A stretch of DNA of 64,000 nt from an uncultured Agathobacter sp. (GCA_934307695.1 CAKRCS010000010.1:1-64000); one strand, 5' to 3'; shown: positions 1 through 9,958, counted from the stretch's first letter. Numbers and translations: made by a program. Notes: generated from the sequence alone by a model not told the origin.

Positions 1-43
1 TTTAGTACATCCAAGTGCTGAAACCCTTGATTTTCCTGCATTC

Positions 44-1669
44 TTACTTATCAATAGACTTCATTGTCGGGAACAGCAACACATCCCTGATTGCCGGTGA
101 ATCGGTCAGCAGCATGACAAGTCTGTCGATGCCATATCCGATACCACCTGTTGGCGGCATACCGATCTCAAGTGCGTTGAGGAAGTCCTCATCGGTATGC
201 TCTGCCTCGTCGTCGCCTGCGGCAGCATTGGCATCCTGCTGGGCGAAACGCTCACGCTGGTCGATCGGATCGTTAAGCTCGGAGTATGCGTTACACATCT
301 CCCAGCCGTTGCAGAACAGCTCGAAGCGCTCTACCTTGGTCGGATCGGACGGCTTCTTCTTGGTCAGCGGAGAAATCTCGATCGGGTGATCCATAACGAA
401 GGTCGGCTGAACAAGGTTGTGCTCCACATATTCCTCGAAGAAGAGGTTTAAGATGTCGCCCTTCTTGTGGCGCTCCTCGTACTCAATGCCCTTTTCCTTT
501 GCGAGAGCCTTAGCGGCTGCATCGTCCGGCACCTGTGCCGGATCGTCGAAATCGATACCTGCATACTTCTTGACAGCCTCTGTCATGGTGATGCGCTCAA
601 ACGGCTTGCCAAAGTCAATCTCGATTCCGTTGTAGGTGATCACGGATGATCCGTTTACTTTTTCTGCAAGGTATTTGAACATGGACTCTGTCAGCTCCAT
701 CATACCGTAGTAATCGGTATATGCCTGATACAGCTCCATAAGGGTAAATTCCGGGTTGTGACGGGTATCAACACCCTCGTTACGATATACTCGTCCGATC
801 TCGAACACGCGCTCAAGTCCGCCAACGATCAGTCGCTTTAAGTAAAGTTCAAGCGAAATACGAAGCTTCACGTCTTCATTCAATGCGTTGTAATGTGTCT
901 CAAAAGGTCTTGCTGCAGCACCGCCCGCGTTGGAAACAAGGGTAGGTGTCTCAACCTCGATGAAGTCTCTTCCTGCAAGGAAGTTACGGATCTCACGGAC
1001 AATCTGGGAGCGCTTGATAAATACGTTCTTGCTGTCCTCGTTCATGATAAGGTCAACGTATCTCTGACGGTAACGCGCATCGGTATCAGTCAGTCCGTGG
1101 AACTTCTCCGGAAGCACCTGAAGGCTCTTTGTAAGGAGTGTAAGCTCCTCTGCATGGATAGAGATCTCGCCCGTTTTTGTGCGGAACGCATATCCCTTTA
1201 CGCCAAAAATATCACCGATGTCAGACTTTTTGAAATCTGCGTAGGCATCCTCGCCGATCGCATCGCGTGCGACGTACACCTGGATCTTGCCCTTTAAGTC
1301 CTGAATGTTGCAGAAAGAAGCCTTACCCATTACGCGCTTGAACATCATACGTCCGGCAATGCTTACCGTGATCGGGGATGCATCCATGATCGCACGTCTC
1401 TCGTTGTAATCATTGTTAAGCACTTCCTTTGCTGCTGCCTCGTCAAGCCCCTCTACGGCCGGGGTAACGCGGCCTGCAAGAAGCGTATTCTCATGATCGA
1501 TATAGTTCTGCCTAACTTCATCTGAATGGTGTGTCACATCATACTTTGTGATCACAAATGGATCTTTGCCATTCTCCTGCAATGTCTGCAGCTTTTCACG
1601 GCGAACCTTCAAAAGCTGGTTTGCATCCTGCTGTCCGCCATTGTTCTGTGTATTCGTATTCTCTGCCAA
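44..1669 (-). CDS. lysS: Lysyl-tRNA synthetase, class II
   Basis: This enzyme charges tRNA-Lys with lysine in the cytosol. The 541-residue product has an N-terminal OB-fold for anticodon binding (about residues 100-190). A class II catalytic core follows, with motif 2 (FEIGRVYRNEGVDTRHNPEF) and motif 3 (GIGYGIDRLVMLLTD near the C-terminus). An alanine/acid-rich stretch lies just before motif 3 (AQQDANAAAGDDEAE). The length is slightly above the usual 490-510 because of an N-terminal Asn/Gln-rich extension. It sits 12 bp behind greA, so the two are very likely one transcript from the consensus promoter ahead of greA. The assignment is secure from the motifs. Confidence 0.98.
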   Translation of the reverse strand: MAENTNTQNNGGQQDANQLLKVRREKLQTLQENGKDPFVITKYDVTHHSDEVRQNYIDHENTLLAGRVTPAVEGLDEAAAKEVLNNDYNERRAIMDASPITVSIAGRMMFKRVMGKASFCNIQDLKGKIQVYVARDAIGEDAYADFKKSDIGDIFGVKGYAFRTKTGEISIHAEELTLLTKSLQVLPEKFHGLTDTDARYRQRYVDLIMNEDSKNVFIKRSQIVREIRNFLAGRDFIEVETPTLVSNAGGAAARPFETHYNALNEDVKLRISLELYLKRLIVGGLERVFEIGRVYRNEGVDTRHNPEFTLMELYQAYTDYYGMMELTESMFKYLAEKVNGSSVITYNGIEIDFGKPFERITMTEAVKKYAGIDFDDPAQVPDDAAAKALAKEKGIEYEERHKKGDILNLFFEEYVEHNLVQPTFVMDHPIEISPLTKKKPSDPTKVERFELFCNGWEMCNAYSELNDPIDQRERFAQQDANAAAGDDEAEHTDEDFLNALEIGMPPTGGIGYGIDRLVMLLTDSPAIRDVLLFPTMKSIDK

Positions 1670-1681
1670 TTTTTCTTCCTC

Positions 1682-2167
1682 TTATTCTTCTACGGATCTC
1701 TGGATCTCAAGTACCTTGTAGGTAAGTTCTCCAGCCTGTGTCTCAACGGTAACGGTATCTCCGACCTTCTTTCCGATCAGCGCTTTTCCGACCGGTGACT
1801 CGTTGGAGATCTTGCCCTTTAAGCTGTTTGCCTCGGTAGAGCCAACGATCTTGTACTCAAGCTCCTCGTCGAACTCGCAGTCTAAGATCTTGATCTTGCA
1901 GCCGATGCTGATCTTCTCAAGGTCAACCTCTTCCTCAACAACAACCTCAGCGTTCTTTAAGATCTTCTCGATCTGCTCGATACGAGCCTCAATGTCGCGC
2001 TGTTCATCCTTTGCTGCATCGTACTCTGCGTTCTCGGAAAGGTCGCCCTGCTCGCGGGCTTCCTTGATCTTCTGGGAAACCTCTTTACGCTTTACAACCT
2101 TTAATTCCTCTAATTCATCCTCAAGTTTTTTGAGACCTTCATAGGTCAAAATGTTTTTCTTATCCAT
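1682..2167 (-). CDS. greA: Transcription elongation factor GreA
   Basis: GreA binds the secondary channel of RNA polymerase and stimulates cleavage of backtracked transcripts. The 161-residue protein has the family layout. An N-terminal antiparallel coiled coil (about residues 8-75) carries the acidic tip [17 protein letters not shown]-terminal FKBP-like domain follows, with [16 protein letters not shown]. It is first in a two-gene unit with lysS, directly behind a consensus housekeeping promoter. Length and motif order match the family exactly. Confidence 0.98.
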   Translation of the reverse strand: MDKKNILTYEGLKKLEDELEELKVVKRKEVSQKIKEAREQGDLSENAEYDAAKDEQRDIEARIEQIEKILKNAEVVVEEEVDLEKISIGCKIKILDCEFDEELEYKIVGSTEANSLKGKISNESPVGKALIGKKVGDTVTVETQAGELTYKVLEIQRSVEE

Positions 2168-2243
2168 GTTTTCTACCCTTCTCTTTATTTTTTAACATTT
2201 GCTTTGTGATGTCACTATATAATACGCCTAATTTAACTATGGT

Positions 2244-2272
2244 ATTATAGCGGATCGTCAACCTACTGTCAA
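2244..2272 (-). promoter_or_regulatory. Consensus sigma-A promoter for greA-lysS
   Basis: Read on the minus strand, a perfect TTGACA (-35), a 17-bp spacer and a perfect TATAAT (-10) lie about 77 bp upstream of the greA start and downstream of the dusB stop. This separates greA-lysS from the dusB transcript. Confidence 0.85.
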
Positions 2273-2313
2273 GTAGCGCTTTGTCACGCTTCGGATGGCA
2301 TCCGATCGTTCCT

Positions 2314-3306
2314 CTAAAATACCTCACCGTCCACCCAGCGCGTCAACAGCTCCTCAAGCGCGCTGTATGACTCGACTCCGTTGATCAGCTCGCGCAGTCT
2401 CGCGGAGTTCGGATACCCCGCAGTATACCAGGCGGCGTGCTTCCGGATCTCGCGGATACCGATATATTCGCCCTTGTACGCTTCCATCATCTGTGCATGG
2501 CGCAGGATCATCGCTGCCACCTCGTCGATCGATGGCTTTGCAAGTGGCTGTCCCGTCTCGAAAAAGTGCAATACCTGTTTGAAGATCCACGGGTTTCCCT
2601 GCGCGCCTCGCCCGATCATAAAGCCGTCGCATCCGGTCTGCTCCTGCATCGCGATCACATCCTCGGCACACAGCAGATCGCCGTTTCCGATCACCGGGAT
2701 ATGGACGCTTTCCTTGACCTTGCGGATGATCTCCCAGTCTGCCTTTCCGGAGTAAAACTGCTCGCGGGTGCGCCCGTGTACTGCGACTGCCGCCGCACCG
2801 GATTCCTGTGCTGCCTTCGCCATTTCCACGGCATTGACATGGTTTTCATCGAAGCCCTTGCGGATCTTTACCGTGACCGGCTTTTGGATCGCACGGACGG
2901 TTTTTTCGATGATCTTTCCGGCAAGCAGCGGATTTTTCATCAGGGCGGAGCCCTCGCCGTTGTTTACGATCTTCGGAACGGGGCAGCCCATGTTGATATC
3001 TAAGATGTCGAACGGGCGCTCCTCTATCTGTTTTGCGACCTCCGCGATCACATCCGGCTCGCTGCCAAACAGCTGCAAGGACACCGGCGGCTCCTTCGGA
3101 TCGATCGTGAGAAGTGCCTGCGTATTGCGGTTTTTGTACATGATTGCTTTCGCGCTGACCATCTCCATGCACAGCAGTCCCGCGCCCTGCTCCTTGCATA
3201 GTAAACGAAATGGCAGGTCGGTTACTCCTGCCATAGGTGCTAATATTAAGTTGTTGGGTAAGGTTACGCTTCCGATCGTAAGCGGTTTTACAGTTGTCTG
3301 TCCCAT
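2314..3306 (-). CDS. dusB: tRNA-dihydrouridine synthase (DusB type)
   Basis: This is an FMN-dependent reductase that converts specific tRNA uridines to dihydrouridine. The 330-residue protein starts with the TIM-barrel signature LILAPMAGVTDLPFR. It has the catalytic cysteine in DINMGCPVPKI (about residue 108), followed by NNGEGSALM and VHGRTREQFYSGKADW, all hallmarks of the Dus family. It lies 10 bp after coaX and probably ends the birA-DUF6145-coaX-dusB transcript. The exact target uridine cannot be read from the sequence; DusB is chosen from the Firmicute context. Confidence 0.95.
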   Translation of the reverse strand: MGQTTVKPLTIGSVTLPNNLILAPMAGVTDLPFRLLCKEQGAGLLCMEMVSAKAIMYKNRNTQALLTIDPKEPPVSLQLFGSEPDVIAEVAKQIEERPFDILDINMGCPVPKIVNNGEGSALMKNPLLAGKIIEKTVRAIQKPVTVKIRKGFDENHVNAVEMAKAAQESGAAAVAVHGRTREQFYSGKADWEIIRKVKESVHIPVIGNGDLLCAEDVIAMQEQTGCDGFMIGRGAQGNPWIFKQVLHFFETGQPLAKPSIDEVAAMILRHAQMMEAYKGEYIGIREIRKHAAWYTAGYPNSARLRELINGVESYSALEELLTRWVDGEVF

Positions 3307-3316
3307 CTTTCACTTT

Positions 3317-4093
3317 CTATTTTATGGTGCGATTCTTTTTATATACGAGGAAAATTCCTTTTAGGGTAAGATTTGGATCGTACACGTCCACATAGCTTGT
3401 CTCGTTTGCGATAATACGTCCCAGACCTCCGGTTACAACGACCTTCGCGTCCGGCCGTCCCATCTCTTCCTTCGCACGCTTGATGATATATTCGGTCTGA
3501 CCGATCTGTCCGTACACAAGTCCGGACTGCATGCTGCTGATCGTGTCTTTTCCGAGCACGTTTTCCGGCTTCTTGATCTCGATCTCCGGCAGCTTTGCGG
3601 CGTCCTCCCACAATGCTTTCGCAGAGATACGGATGCCCGGTGCGGTCACTCCGCCCAAAAATGCGCCGTTTTCGTCCACATAGTCGTATGTAGTTGCCGT
3701 TCCAAAGTCGATGACGATGACCGGCCCGCCGTACAGCTCATATCCGGCTACCGCATCTACGATACGGTCGGCACCAATCTGCTGCGGATTCGGGGTCACG
3801 ATCCTGATTCCGGTCTTAACGCCTGCCTCCACGATGATCGGCTTGATGTTAAAATACTTGATCAATGCGCCCTCCAGCGAATGCATGACATTCGGCACAA
3901 CGGAGCAGATGATCGCATCCTCCACGTCCTTCGGGCTTAAGCTGTTTTTCTCTAACAGGTTGCTGATGAGCATTCCGTATTCATCGGAGGTTCTTGGGAT
4001 CTTGGTTGTGATGCGAAAAAACGCAACGATCTCCTCCTTTTCAAACACGCCACAGGTAATGTTGGTATTGCCCACATCAATTGTAAGTATCAT
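3317..4093 (-). CDS. coaX: Type III pantothenate kinase
   Basis: This enzyme phosphorylates pantothenate, the first step of coenzyme A synthesis. The start is placed at the Met of [17 protein letters not shown] because an AGGAGGAAT site sits just upstream; an upstream in-frame Met would overlap the previous gene by about 50 bp. The 258-residue product has the ASKHA-fold phosphate motif DVGNTN at its N-terminus, [17 protein letters not shown], and the second nucleotide motif [13 protein letters not shown], all typical of type III enzymes. It is translationally close to the DUF6145-like gene (1 bp gap). Confidence 0.96.
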   Translation of the reverse strand: MILTIDVGNTNITCGVFEKEEIVAFFRITTKIPRTSDEYGMLISNLLEKNSLSPKDVEDAIICSVVPNVMHSLEGALIKYFNIKPIIVEAGVKTGIRIVTPNPQQIGADRIVDAVAGYELYGGPVIVIDFGTATTYDYVDENGAFLGGVTAPGIRISAKALWEDAAKLPEIEIKKPENVLGKDTISSMQSGLVYGQIGQTEYIIKRAKEEMGRPDAKVVVTGGLGRIIANETSYVDVYDPNLTLKGIFLVYKKNRTIK

Positions 4094-4094
4094 C

Positions 4095-4436
4095 TTATTC
4101 CTCCTCAAATCCCTCTCCAAGGAAACGGACCTTATAATATGTCTCAAGCGCTTCGAGCAGATCGCGTTTTTCGTTGCGGTACTGCTTGATCTTTAACACG
4201 CTTCCGATCTCATCATAGAAAAAGTCGCCCTCCTCGTAGGAAGTCTCAAACTCAAGATCTCCGTCCTCGTTAAACACCAGCTCAAGCATGCCACCCACAT
4301 CCTCGGTAAACATGACACAGAGGATCTGCAGCTCGTCCTTGATATACTCTGGCAGTTCATTAAAATTGCTGTTCAGATAATATTTCTGTTTGTATGCGTT
4401 TGCCGCGCAGAGCACGACCTTGTCCTCGTTATACAT
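4095..4436 (-). CDS. Small acidic protein, DUF6145-like
   Basis: This is a 113-residue acidic cytosolic protein with no signal peptide or membrane segment. I believe it belongs to a Lachnospiraceae family (DUF6145) found between birA and coaX, but this is from memory of the family and its context. It has runs of Glu/Asp and aromatic residues ([12 protein letters not shown]). It overlaps the end of birA by 8 bp and stops 1 bp before coaX, so it is cotranscribed with both. No function is known to me. Confidence 0.85.
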   Translation of the reverse strand: MYNEDKVVLCAANAYKQKYYLNSNFNELPEYIKDELQILCVMFTEDVGGMLELVFNEDGDLEFETSYEEGDFFYDEIGSVLKIKQYRNEKRDLLEALETYYKVRFLGEGFEEE

Positions 4437-5406
4437 ATCCGTATATTCCTCTCACGGAGACCTCTCCGCTCGACACCAGTTTTCTTGATTCCCAGGTGTC
4501 CACGATCAGTTCCCCTCTCTTTGTTATTCCGATTGCCTTGCCCTCGAACGGCTCTTTCGGATCAAGAATGCGCACCTGCTTCTGGATATTTACCAAAAGT
4601 GCATTGTAATCCTTCATCAGCCCTTCCAGATCCTCCGTCTGCAGGAAAATAGCGTAGCCTGCTTCAAACCGCTCCAGAAAACGCGCGATCAGATCGGCTC
4701 GGTGTATGTGCTTGCCGCTCTCTAAGAGAAGTGAGCTTGCCGTCTCCCGGATCTCCTCCGGAAAACTCTCGTTATGCACATTGATCCCGATTCCGATCAC
4801 AATGTGGTTGATATAGTCAAACTGGGCACTCATTTCTGTCAAAATGCCACAGACCTTTTTGCCGTTTATCACAATGTCGTTCGGCCATTTGATCTTTGCC
4901 TCTGCACCTGTGACATCCGAGATCGCCTGCGCAGTCGCAAGTGCAGTCACAAGTGTGAGCATGGATGCGTTGTTCGGGTTGATGTCCGGCTTTAGCAAAA
5001 GCGTCATAAAAATCCCGATTCCCGCCGGGGAGTCCCAGCTTCTGCCACGTCTGCCGCGACCTGCGATCTGCCGGTCGGCAACTACGAGCGTTCCACTTGG
5101 ATAGCCCTGCTCCGCAAGCTCTTTTGCCTTGGTGTTGGTCGAATCGATCTCGTCAAAGCAGAACAGCTCCTGCCCAGCCCATTCGGTATGGAGCAGGCTT
5201 TTGATCTCTGCCTCGTTCATGACATCCGGTGCAGACACAAGGTGATAACCTTTATTCGGAACCGCCTCGATCTCATAACCCATATCCTTTAATTGATTGA
5301 TTGCTTTCCATATTGCAGTTCTCGATACGCCGAACTTATTGCAAAGCTCCTGCCCGGAGACATAGCCATCGGATTCACGCAACATGGCAAGGATTTCCGC
5401 CTTCAT
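4429..5406 (-). CDS. birA: Biotin-[acetyl-CoA-carboxylase] ligase / biotin repressor BirA
   Basis: This bifunctional enzyme attaches biotin to carboxyl carrier protein and can repress biotin genes. The 325-residue protein has an N-terminal winged helix-turn-helix (about residues 5-55, SGQELCNKFGVSRTAIWKAI). It also has the biotinoyl-AMP loop GRGRRGRSWDSPAGIG and KWPNDIVINGKKVCGILTEM, and ends in a small SH3-like domain. Because the DNA-binding domain is present it is a class II BirA. No biotin biosynthesis genes are in the window. It leads the small operon with the DUF6145-like gene, coaX and dusB. Confidence 0.96.
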   Translation of the reverse strand: MKAEILAMLRESDGYVSGQELCNKFGVSRTAIWKAINQLKDMGYEIEAVPNKGYHLVSAPDVMNEAEIKSLLHTEWAGQELFCFDEIDSTNTKAKELAEQGYPSGTLVVADRQIAGRGRRGRSWDSPAGIGIFMTLLLKPDINPNNASMLTLVTALATAQAISDVTGAEAKIKWPNDIVINGKKVCGILTEMSAQFDYINHIVIGIGINVHNESFPEEIRETASSLLLESGKHIHRADLIARFLERFEAGYAIFLQTEDLEGLMKDYNALLVNIQKQVRILDPKEPFEGKAIGITKRGELIVDTWESRKLVSSGEVSVRGIYGYV

Positions 5407-5429
5407 AATGGTTCTCCTTTGCCCACTTT

Positions 5430-6416
5430 CTATTCGAGCGTCGCTTTCATGATTGCCTTGATCGAATGCATACGGTTCTCTGCCTCGTCAAAGACAACCG
5501 AACGCTCGCTCTCAAATACTTCATCTGTCACCTCAAGCTCGGACAGGCCAAATTTCTCGTAAACCTGTCTGCCGATCGTGGTCTTAAGATCATGGAATGC
5601 CGGCAGGCAGTGCATAAAGATCGCGCTGTCCTTCGCAAGGGCAAACGCCTCTTTGTTTACCTGATACGGCTTCAGATCGTTGATGCGCTCTGCCCATACC
5701 TCCTCAGGCTCGCCCATGGATACCCAGACATCGGTGTAGATAACATCTGCATCTTTTGTTGCCTCGGCAACATCTTCGGTCAGGGTAATAGATGCTCCGG
5801 TCTCCGCTGCGATTTTCCGGCAGTAGGAAACAAGCTCATCATTCGGGAAATACTTTTTGTTGGTACATGCCACAAAATCCATGCCAAGCTTTGCACAGGT
5901 TACCATCAGGGAATTGCCCATATTGTAACGGGCATCACCCATGTATACAAACTTCACACCCTCAAGGCGTCCAAGCTTTTCGGTGATCGTAAGCATATCC
6001 GCGATCATCTGTGTCGGGTGGAACTCGTTGGTCAGACCATTCCAGACCGGAACCCCTGCGTATTCTGCAAGCTCCTCCACGATCTCCTGTCCGTATCCGC
6101 GGTACTCAATTCCGTCATACATACGTCCGAGCACGCGCGCGGTATCCGCGATGCTCTCCTTCTTGCCGATCTGTGAGCCGCTCGGATCAAGATAGGTGAC
6201 ATGCATGCCGAGATCATGTGCTGCAACTTCAAAGGAACAGCGGGTCCGCGTGCTGGTCTTTTCAAAGATCAAAGCAATGTTTTTGCCCTTTAACGTATCA
6301 TGAGCAATGCCCTGCTTCTTCTGCCTCTTCAATTCTCCCGCCAGCGTGATCAGATATCGGATCTCATCCGGCGTATAGTCCATCAATTTTAAAAAGCTGC
6401 GCCCTTTCAGTTCCAT
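5430..6416 (-). CDS. argF: Ornithine carbamoyltransferase
   Basis: This enzyme makes citrulline from ornithine and carbamoyl phosphate in arginine synthesis. The 328-residue protein has the carbamoyl-phosphate motif STRTRCSF near residue 57 and the ornithine-binding/catalytic motif HCLPAFHD near residue 269. It also carries the Pro-Thr-Gln-like segment FHPTQMIAD. It has its own promoter and lies 23 bp ahead of birA, so readthrough into the birA operon is possible. The anabolic form is favoured because no arginine deiminase genes are adjacent. Confidence 0.96.
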   Translation of the reverse strand: MELKGRSFLKLMDYTPDEIRYLITLAGELKRQKKQGIAHDTLKGKNIALIFEKTSTRTRCSFEVAAHDLGMHVTYLDPSGSQIGKKESIADTARVLGRMYDGIEYRGYGQEIVEELAEYAGVPVWNGLTNEFHPTQMIADMLTITEKLGRLEGVKFVYMGDARYNMGNSLMVTCAKLGMDFVACTNKKYFPNDELVSYCRKIAAETGASITLTEDVAEATKDADVIYTDVWVSMGEPEEVWAERINDLKPYQVNKEAFALAKDSAIFMHCLPAFHDLKTTIGRQVYEKFGLSELEVTDEVFESERSVVFDEAENRMHSIKAIMKATLE

Positions 6417-6495
6417 ATTACTTCCTCCTCAATTCGGATCCTTTGCGTATTGCCGCCTGCGCTGGAAAAAGCACTTTGCGGCTTAGAATGAAGTC

Positions 6496-6524
6496 ATTGT
6501 ACTCCATTTACTGGAAGAAAACAA
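6496..6524 (-). promoter_or_regulatory. Sigma-A promoter for argF
   Basis: The minus strand reads TTGTTT, 17-bp spacer, TACAAT, about 80 bp upstream of argF and just past the terminator of the preceding gene. I did not find a clear ArgR box. Confidence 0.6.
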
Positions 6525-6527
6525 GAA

Positions 6528-6553
6528 AAAAGGGCTGTATCACACAGCCCTTT
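6528..6553 (-). terminator. Rho-independent terminator of the SleB-type hydrolase gene
   Basis: The stem AAAGGGCTGT / ACAGCCCTTT with a 5-6 nt loop is followed on the minus strand by TTTTCTTGTTTT, 27 bp past the stop codon. Confidence 0.85.
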
Positions 6554-6579
6554 ATCCATTTTCCGCTTTTGGGAATCAT

Positions 6580-8064
6580 TTAATCGTAAAAAACATTGTC
6601 GCCGATAACAAGTCCTGATATTCCGCTATATACGGAATTGAAGTTTGTCAGTCCTCCGGTATTGTCATCGCCTGCCATCGCAGCCTTTGCAGCCTTGATC
6701 GCTTTCTTGCCCGGTCCCTTCTTAAGCCATTTTTCAAGCTTTCCGCTGGTTGCCGGCGGGAACTGTCCCTTCTGATGGATAACATCATAAATGGTATCCG
6801 GATAATGGCTGCTGTCCACGCGGTTCATAACGACCGCACCGACCGCAAGAAGCGCATCATAGCTCTGTCCGTTTGCCTCGCACTCAATGATCGCCGCAAG
6901 GAGTGTAACATCATCTACCTCTGAGGCAAGCTTGCATGCCTTCTTAGAAGAACCGGAAGAACTCTTTGCCGCTTTTTTTGCTGCTTCCGCTGCAGCAATC
7001 TCCTCAAGCGTCATGCCTTTTCCGGTCTTTAAGCCTACTTCTGCATAATCGGCGCTCACATAGCAGGTTGCTCCGTTATAAGAAACTGCTACCCAGCCGT
7101 CAACTGCCTCTGCGCTTGTATCAACCGTGATCTTTTCGCCTTTGTCCAGCTTCTTTGCGACAGATCCGTCAAGGCTTGCTTCCTTGCGCACACGGAGTCC
7201 GTCGATCGTGCTGACTGCAACTGTTTCACAGGTTGCTTTTGCATAATTCAATGCGTCTGTGCCAAATACGCACATGTCGTTCTTGACATATCCTTCGAGG
7301 TTTCCGGAAGAAATCTTTGTCCAGGTCTCCCCGCGCTCGATAATGGTTGCACGGTCGCCCTTAGAAAGCTTACCAACGATATCCGCGTCCTCAGATGCAG
7401 ACTCACGGACGTTCAATGCGTTCTTGACATCTGCCATAAGGTAGTTCGTCCACTCAATCTCCTCTGCGGTAAGCGCCTGTGGTCTTTCGTTTACAGTCTC
7501 CTGCATATATGCAACCGGCTCCTCGGAAAAAGCATCATCTGTGCTTTCTCCCGGCTGTGCTGCGGTATCGGTATTGTTGGAAGTTGTCTCTGCCTGCGCC
7601 GCATCGTCATCGGCTGCGGTGGTTGCATCACTGTCTTCGGCAGTATCTGTATCTCCGTTTGCTCCGGCGTTGTCTGTGTCGGCGTTGGCATTCTCTTCGG
7701 TGGCATCGGTATCTGCCTCTGCCTCTGCCTGTGCCGCGTCGGTGCCCTCAGTAGTGTCTGCTTCTGCCTCGCTGCTCTCGGTGGCTGTCTCCACGACCGT
7801 ATCCGTCATCATTGCTGCCACGCGCTCTGTCTCGCCGGCTTCGATCGTAACCATTGCGTCTAATTCTTCTGCTGTAAGAAGTTCAATGTCCTGAAATGTT
7901 CCTGCGACACCGGCGGTAATACTCTCGTTCAGAGAATCTGATGCAGAAGCATTACTTGCGGTAACTGCATCTTGCTTATCATCCGTATGCGCTGCTGTGA
8001 TAGAAATCGCAATAACAAGTGCAAGCATCATTGCGCTTCCTGCCACAATCATTTTCTTATTCAT
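6580..8064 (-). CDS. Secreted SleB-family cell wall hydrolase with two SH3 domains
   Basis: This is a predicted extracellular peptidoglycan hydrolase. The start is placed at MNKKMIVAG because GGAGGATTCT precedes it; an in-frame ATG four codons earlier overlaps that ribosome site. The 494-residue product has a signal peptide (about residues 1-29) and a long low-complexity Ala/Asp/Glu/Thr linker (about 95-180). Two bacterial SH3 domains follow (about 205-340, containing ALNVRESASEDADIVGKL and DGLRVRKEASLDGSVAKKL). The C-terminal Hydrolase_2 domain has AAIIECEANGQSYDALLAVG and VVMNRVDSSHYPDTIYDVI. The Hydrolase_2 domain is that of spore-cortex SleB, but the SH3 architecture is also common in vegetative hydrolases. 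Confidence 0.92.
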   Translation of the reverse strand: MNKKMIVAGSAMMLALVIAISITAAHTDDKQDAVTASNASASDSLNESITAGVAGTFQDIELLTAEELDAMVTIEAGETERVAAMMTDTVVETATESSEAEADTTEGTDAAQAEAEADTDATEENANADTDNAGANGDTDTAEDSDATTAADDDAAQAETTSNNTDTAAQPGESTDDAFSEEPVAYMQETVNERPQALTAEEIEWTNYLMADVKNALNVRESASEDADIVGKLSKGDRATIIERGETWTKISSGNLEGYVKNDMCVFGTDALNYAKATCETVAVSTIDGLRVRKEASLDGSVAKKLDKGEKITVDTSAEAVDGWVAVSYNGATCYVSADYAEVGLKTGKGMTLEEIAAAEAAKKAAKSSSGSSKKACKLASEVDDVTLLAAIIECEANGQSYDALLAVGAVVMNRVDSSHYPDTIYDVIHQKGQFPPATSGKLEKWLKKGPGKKAIKAAKAAMAGDDNTGGLTNFNSVYSGISGLVIGDNVFYD

Positions 8065-8252
8065 AGAATCCTCCATACGTTATATGCAACATTTATTTTA
8101 TATGTCATATCTTTAATATTATATTTCAAATGTTACATATTTATTACGTTTTGTTACGCGCATATTCTAGCATAGGGTTATGGATTTGTCAAATCTTGCC
8201 TCGGACTTTCGTAAAAACGCTTAATTTTAGTGGCTTTTCACGCTGTAAAGCC

Positions 8253-8289
8253 GCTGCAAAAACAAATCGATTTTCATTGATTTTGCAGC
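8253..8289 (-). terminator. Possible terminator/hairpin after the small membrane protein gene
   Basis: GCTGCAAAA and TTTTGCAGC form an inverted repeat just past the stop at 8298; a second short hairpin follows at about 8232-8252. Neither has a strong T-tract, so this is tentative. Confidence 0.4.
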
Positions 8290-8297
8290 CGTCTTTG

Positions 8298-8606
8298 TTA
8301 TGGAAAAAGTTCCTGCAATACCGCCGAGATGAGTTGATTCTGTTCTTCCGACTCCTCTTCCCTGTCATCCAAAGCCGCGCGTTTGACCCGCTGTGCCTGT
8401 CCGGCGGTATCCTTAGAGTCCGCATCGTCCTCCTCAAGTATTACACGCAGGTAGTCCTCCACCGATTTGACCACCGCGTCTATTTTCTTATTTGCCTTAT
8501 TTATCTTATGTAATTGTACCAACAGCAAAACAATCGCCACTGCCATTCCGACAATAAGCAGATCCTCTCTGCCGTTTTGCATCAGCTCACTGATCAGTTC
8601 TTCCAT
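8298..8606 (-). CDS. Small single-span membrane protein, unknown function
   Basis: This is a 102-residue protein with one hydrophobic segment (about residues 15-35, LLIVGMAVAIVLLLVQLHKI). A Lys-rich amphipathic region and a highly charged, acidic C-terminal tail (EEDDADSKD, DDREEESEEQ) follow. The start has a good ribosome site (GGAAAGGAG). It lies alone between the hydrolase gene and divergent murG. I do not recognise a family. The charge pattern suggests an N-out, C-in membrane anchor with a helical cytosolic tail. Confidence 0.75.
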   Translation of the reverse strand: MEELISELMQNGREDLLIVGMAVAIVLLLVQLHKINKANKKIDAVVKSVEDYLRVILEEDDADSKDTAGQAQRVKRAALDDREEESEEQNQLISAVLQELFP

Positions 8607-8812
8607 ATTGTGCGCTCCTTTCCATTCATTTTGTTTCGCGGGATGATGATCCCCTGCCTTCTAATTATAAACGGATTGTCCGCTCCGCAAAAGTGGACAG
8701 CGCCCTCTTTTCGCCGCAAGTTTCGACACAATGCTACAAAGCTTCGGCGCATCCCGGTTCGCCTTTTTAATGCGCTGCTTCTGCCTTGCGAAATTTGCGA
8801 AATCTTTGTTTC

Positions 8813-8840
8813 TTGACTTTTCATCTTTGGAGTATAATAT
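8813..8840 (+). promoter_or_regulatory. Probable promoter for murG
   Basis: TTGACT and TAATAT are 16 bp apart, ending about 37 bp before the murG start. An overlapping TATAAT at 8833 would give only a 14-bp spacer. Confidence 0.5.
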
Positions 8841-8876
8841 AGAAGAGACCGATTGTTTTGAAGAAAGGATACTACT

Positions 8877-9944
8877 ATGAAGAAGATTGTTATGACCGGA
8901 GGCGGAACGGCAGGTCATGTTACTCCAAACATCGCTCTGATGCCGGCGCTCAAGGATGCCGGTTATGAAATTACATATATTGGTTCTTATCAGGGAATGG
9001 AAAAGGGGCTGATCGAAGCCCAGAACATTCCATATTATGGAATCTCATCCGGAAAGCTCCGGCGCTACTTTGACCTGAAGAATTTTACAGATCCTTTTAA
9101 GGTTCTCAAAGGCTTCGGGGAGGCGATACGTCTTATGCACAAGTTAAAGCCGGACATCGTTTTTTCCAAGGGCGGCTTCGTTTCCGTTCCGGTTGTACTC
9201 GCCGCAAAATATTGTCACGTTCCTGCGATCATCCACGAATCTGACATCACGCCCGGTCTTGCCAACAAAATTGCGATCCGCGGTGCGAGAAAGGTATGCT
9301 GCAATTTCCCGGAAACGATGAAATATCTGCCGGATGGCAAAGCAGTTCTGACCGGATCGCCAATCCGTCAGGAGCTGTTCCACGGAAACGCTGCGGCTGC
9401 AAGAAAGCTCTGCCATATTTCTGACGACGGCAAGCCTGTGCTTCTGATCATTGGTGGCAGCAGCGGTTCAAAGGTAATCAACGATGCTGTCCGTCAGGTT
9501 CTCCCACAGCTTTTGGAACGGTTTAACGTCATCCATTTATGCGGAAAGGGCAATCTTGACACATCCCTCAATGGTCGTGTGGGATATACACAGATGGAAT
9601 ATGCCAGCGAGGAGCTTCCGGATATTTTTGCTCTGGCAGATCTTGTAATCTCAAGAGCCGGTGCCAATTCCATTTGCGAGCTTTTGGCGCTGCATAAGCC
9701 AAATATCCTGATTCCGCTCTCTGCCGCTGCAAGCAGGGGCGACCAGATTTTAAATGCAAATTCCTTTAAAAAGCAGGGATTTTCCTATGTCCTTGAGGAA
9801 GAGAGCCTGACCGGAGACATTCTGTTGGACGCAGTGCGGGATGTATACGCGAATCGCGTTTCTTATCGCAAAGCAATGGAGGAAAGTGGACAGATGGATT
9901 CCATCGGAGCCATCGTAGATCTGATCAAAAAGGAAAGTAAATAA
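8877..9944 (+). CDS. murG: UDP-GlcNAc:undecaprenyl-PP-MurNAc-pentapeptide GlcNAc transferase
   Basis: MurG makes lipid II from lipid I on the inner face of the membrane. The 355-residue GT28 glycosyltransferase has the N-terminal glycine loop TGGGTAGHVTPNIAL and the second glycine motif LIIGGSSGSKVIN. The UDP-GlcNAc site ISRAGANSICELLALHKPNILIPL is also present. It is monocistronic here, outside the division and cell wall cluster where murG usually sits. A second murG elsewhere in the genome is therefore possible. Confidence 0.95.
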   Translation: MKKIVMTGGGTAGHVTPNIALMPALKDAGYEITYIGSYQGMEKGLIEAQNIPYYGISSGKLRRYFDLKNFTDPFKVLKGFGEAIRLMHKLKPDIVFSKGGFVSVPVVLAAKYCHVPAIIHESDITPGLANKIAIRGARKVCCNFPETMKYLPDGKAVLTGSPIRQELFHGNAAAARKLCHISDDGKPVLLIIGGSSGSKVINDAVRQVLPQLLERFNVIHLCGKGNLDTSLNGRVGYTQMEYASEELPDIFALADLVISRAGANSICELLALHKPNILIPLSAAASRGDQILNANSFKKQGFSYVLEEESLTGDILLDAVRDVYANRVSYRKAMEESGQMDSIGAIVDLIKKESK

Positions 9945-9958
9945 TGCTTATTTGTCAC

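Noticed and set aside
1..43. Possible feature at the left window edge
   Set aside because: The 43 bases after lysS show no hairpin, RNA gene or coding start that I can support.
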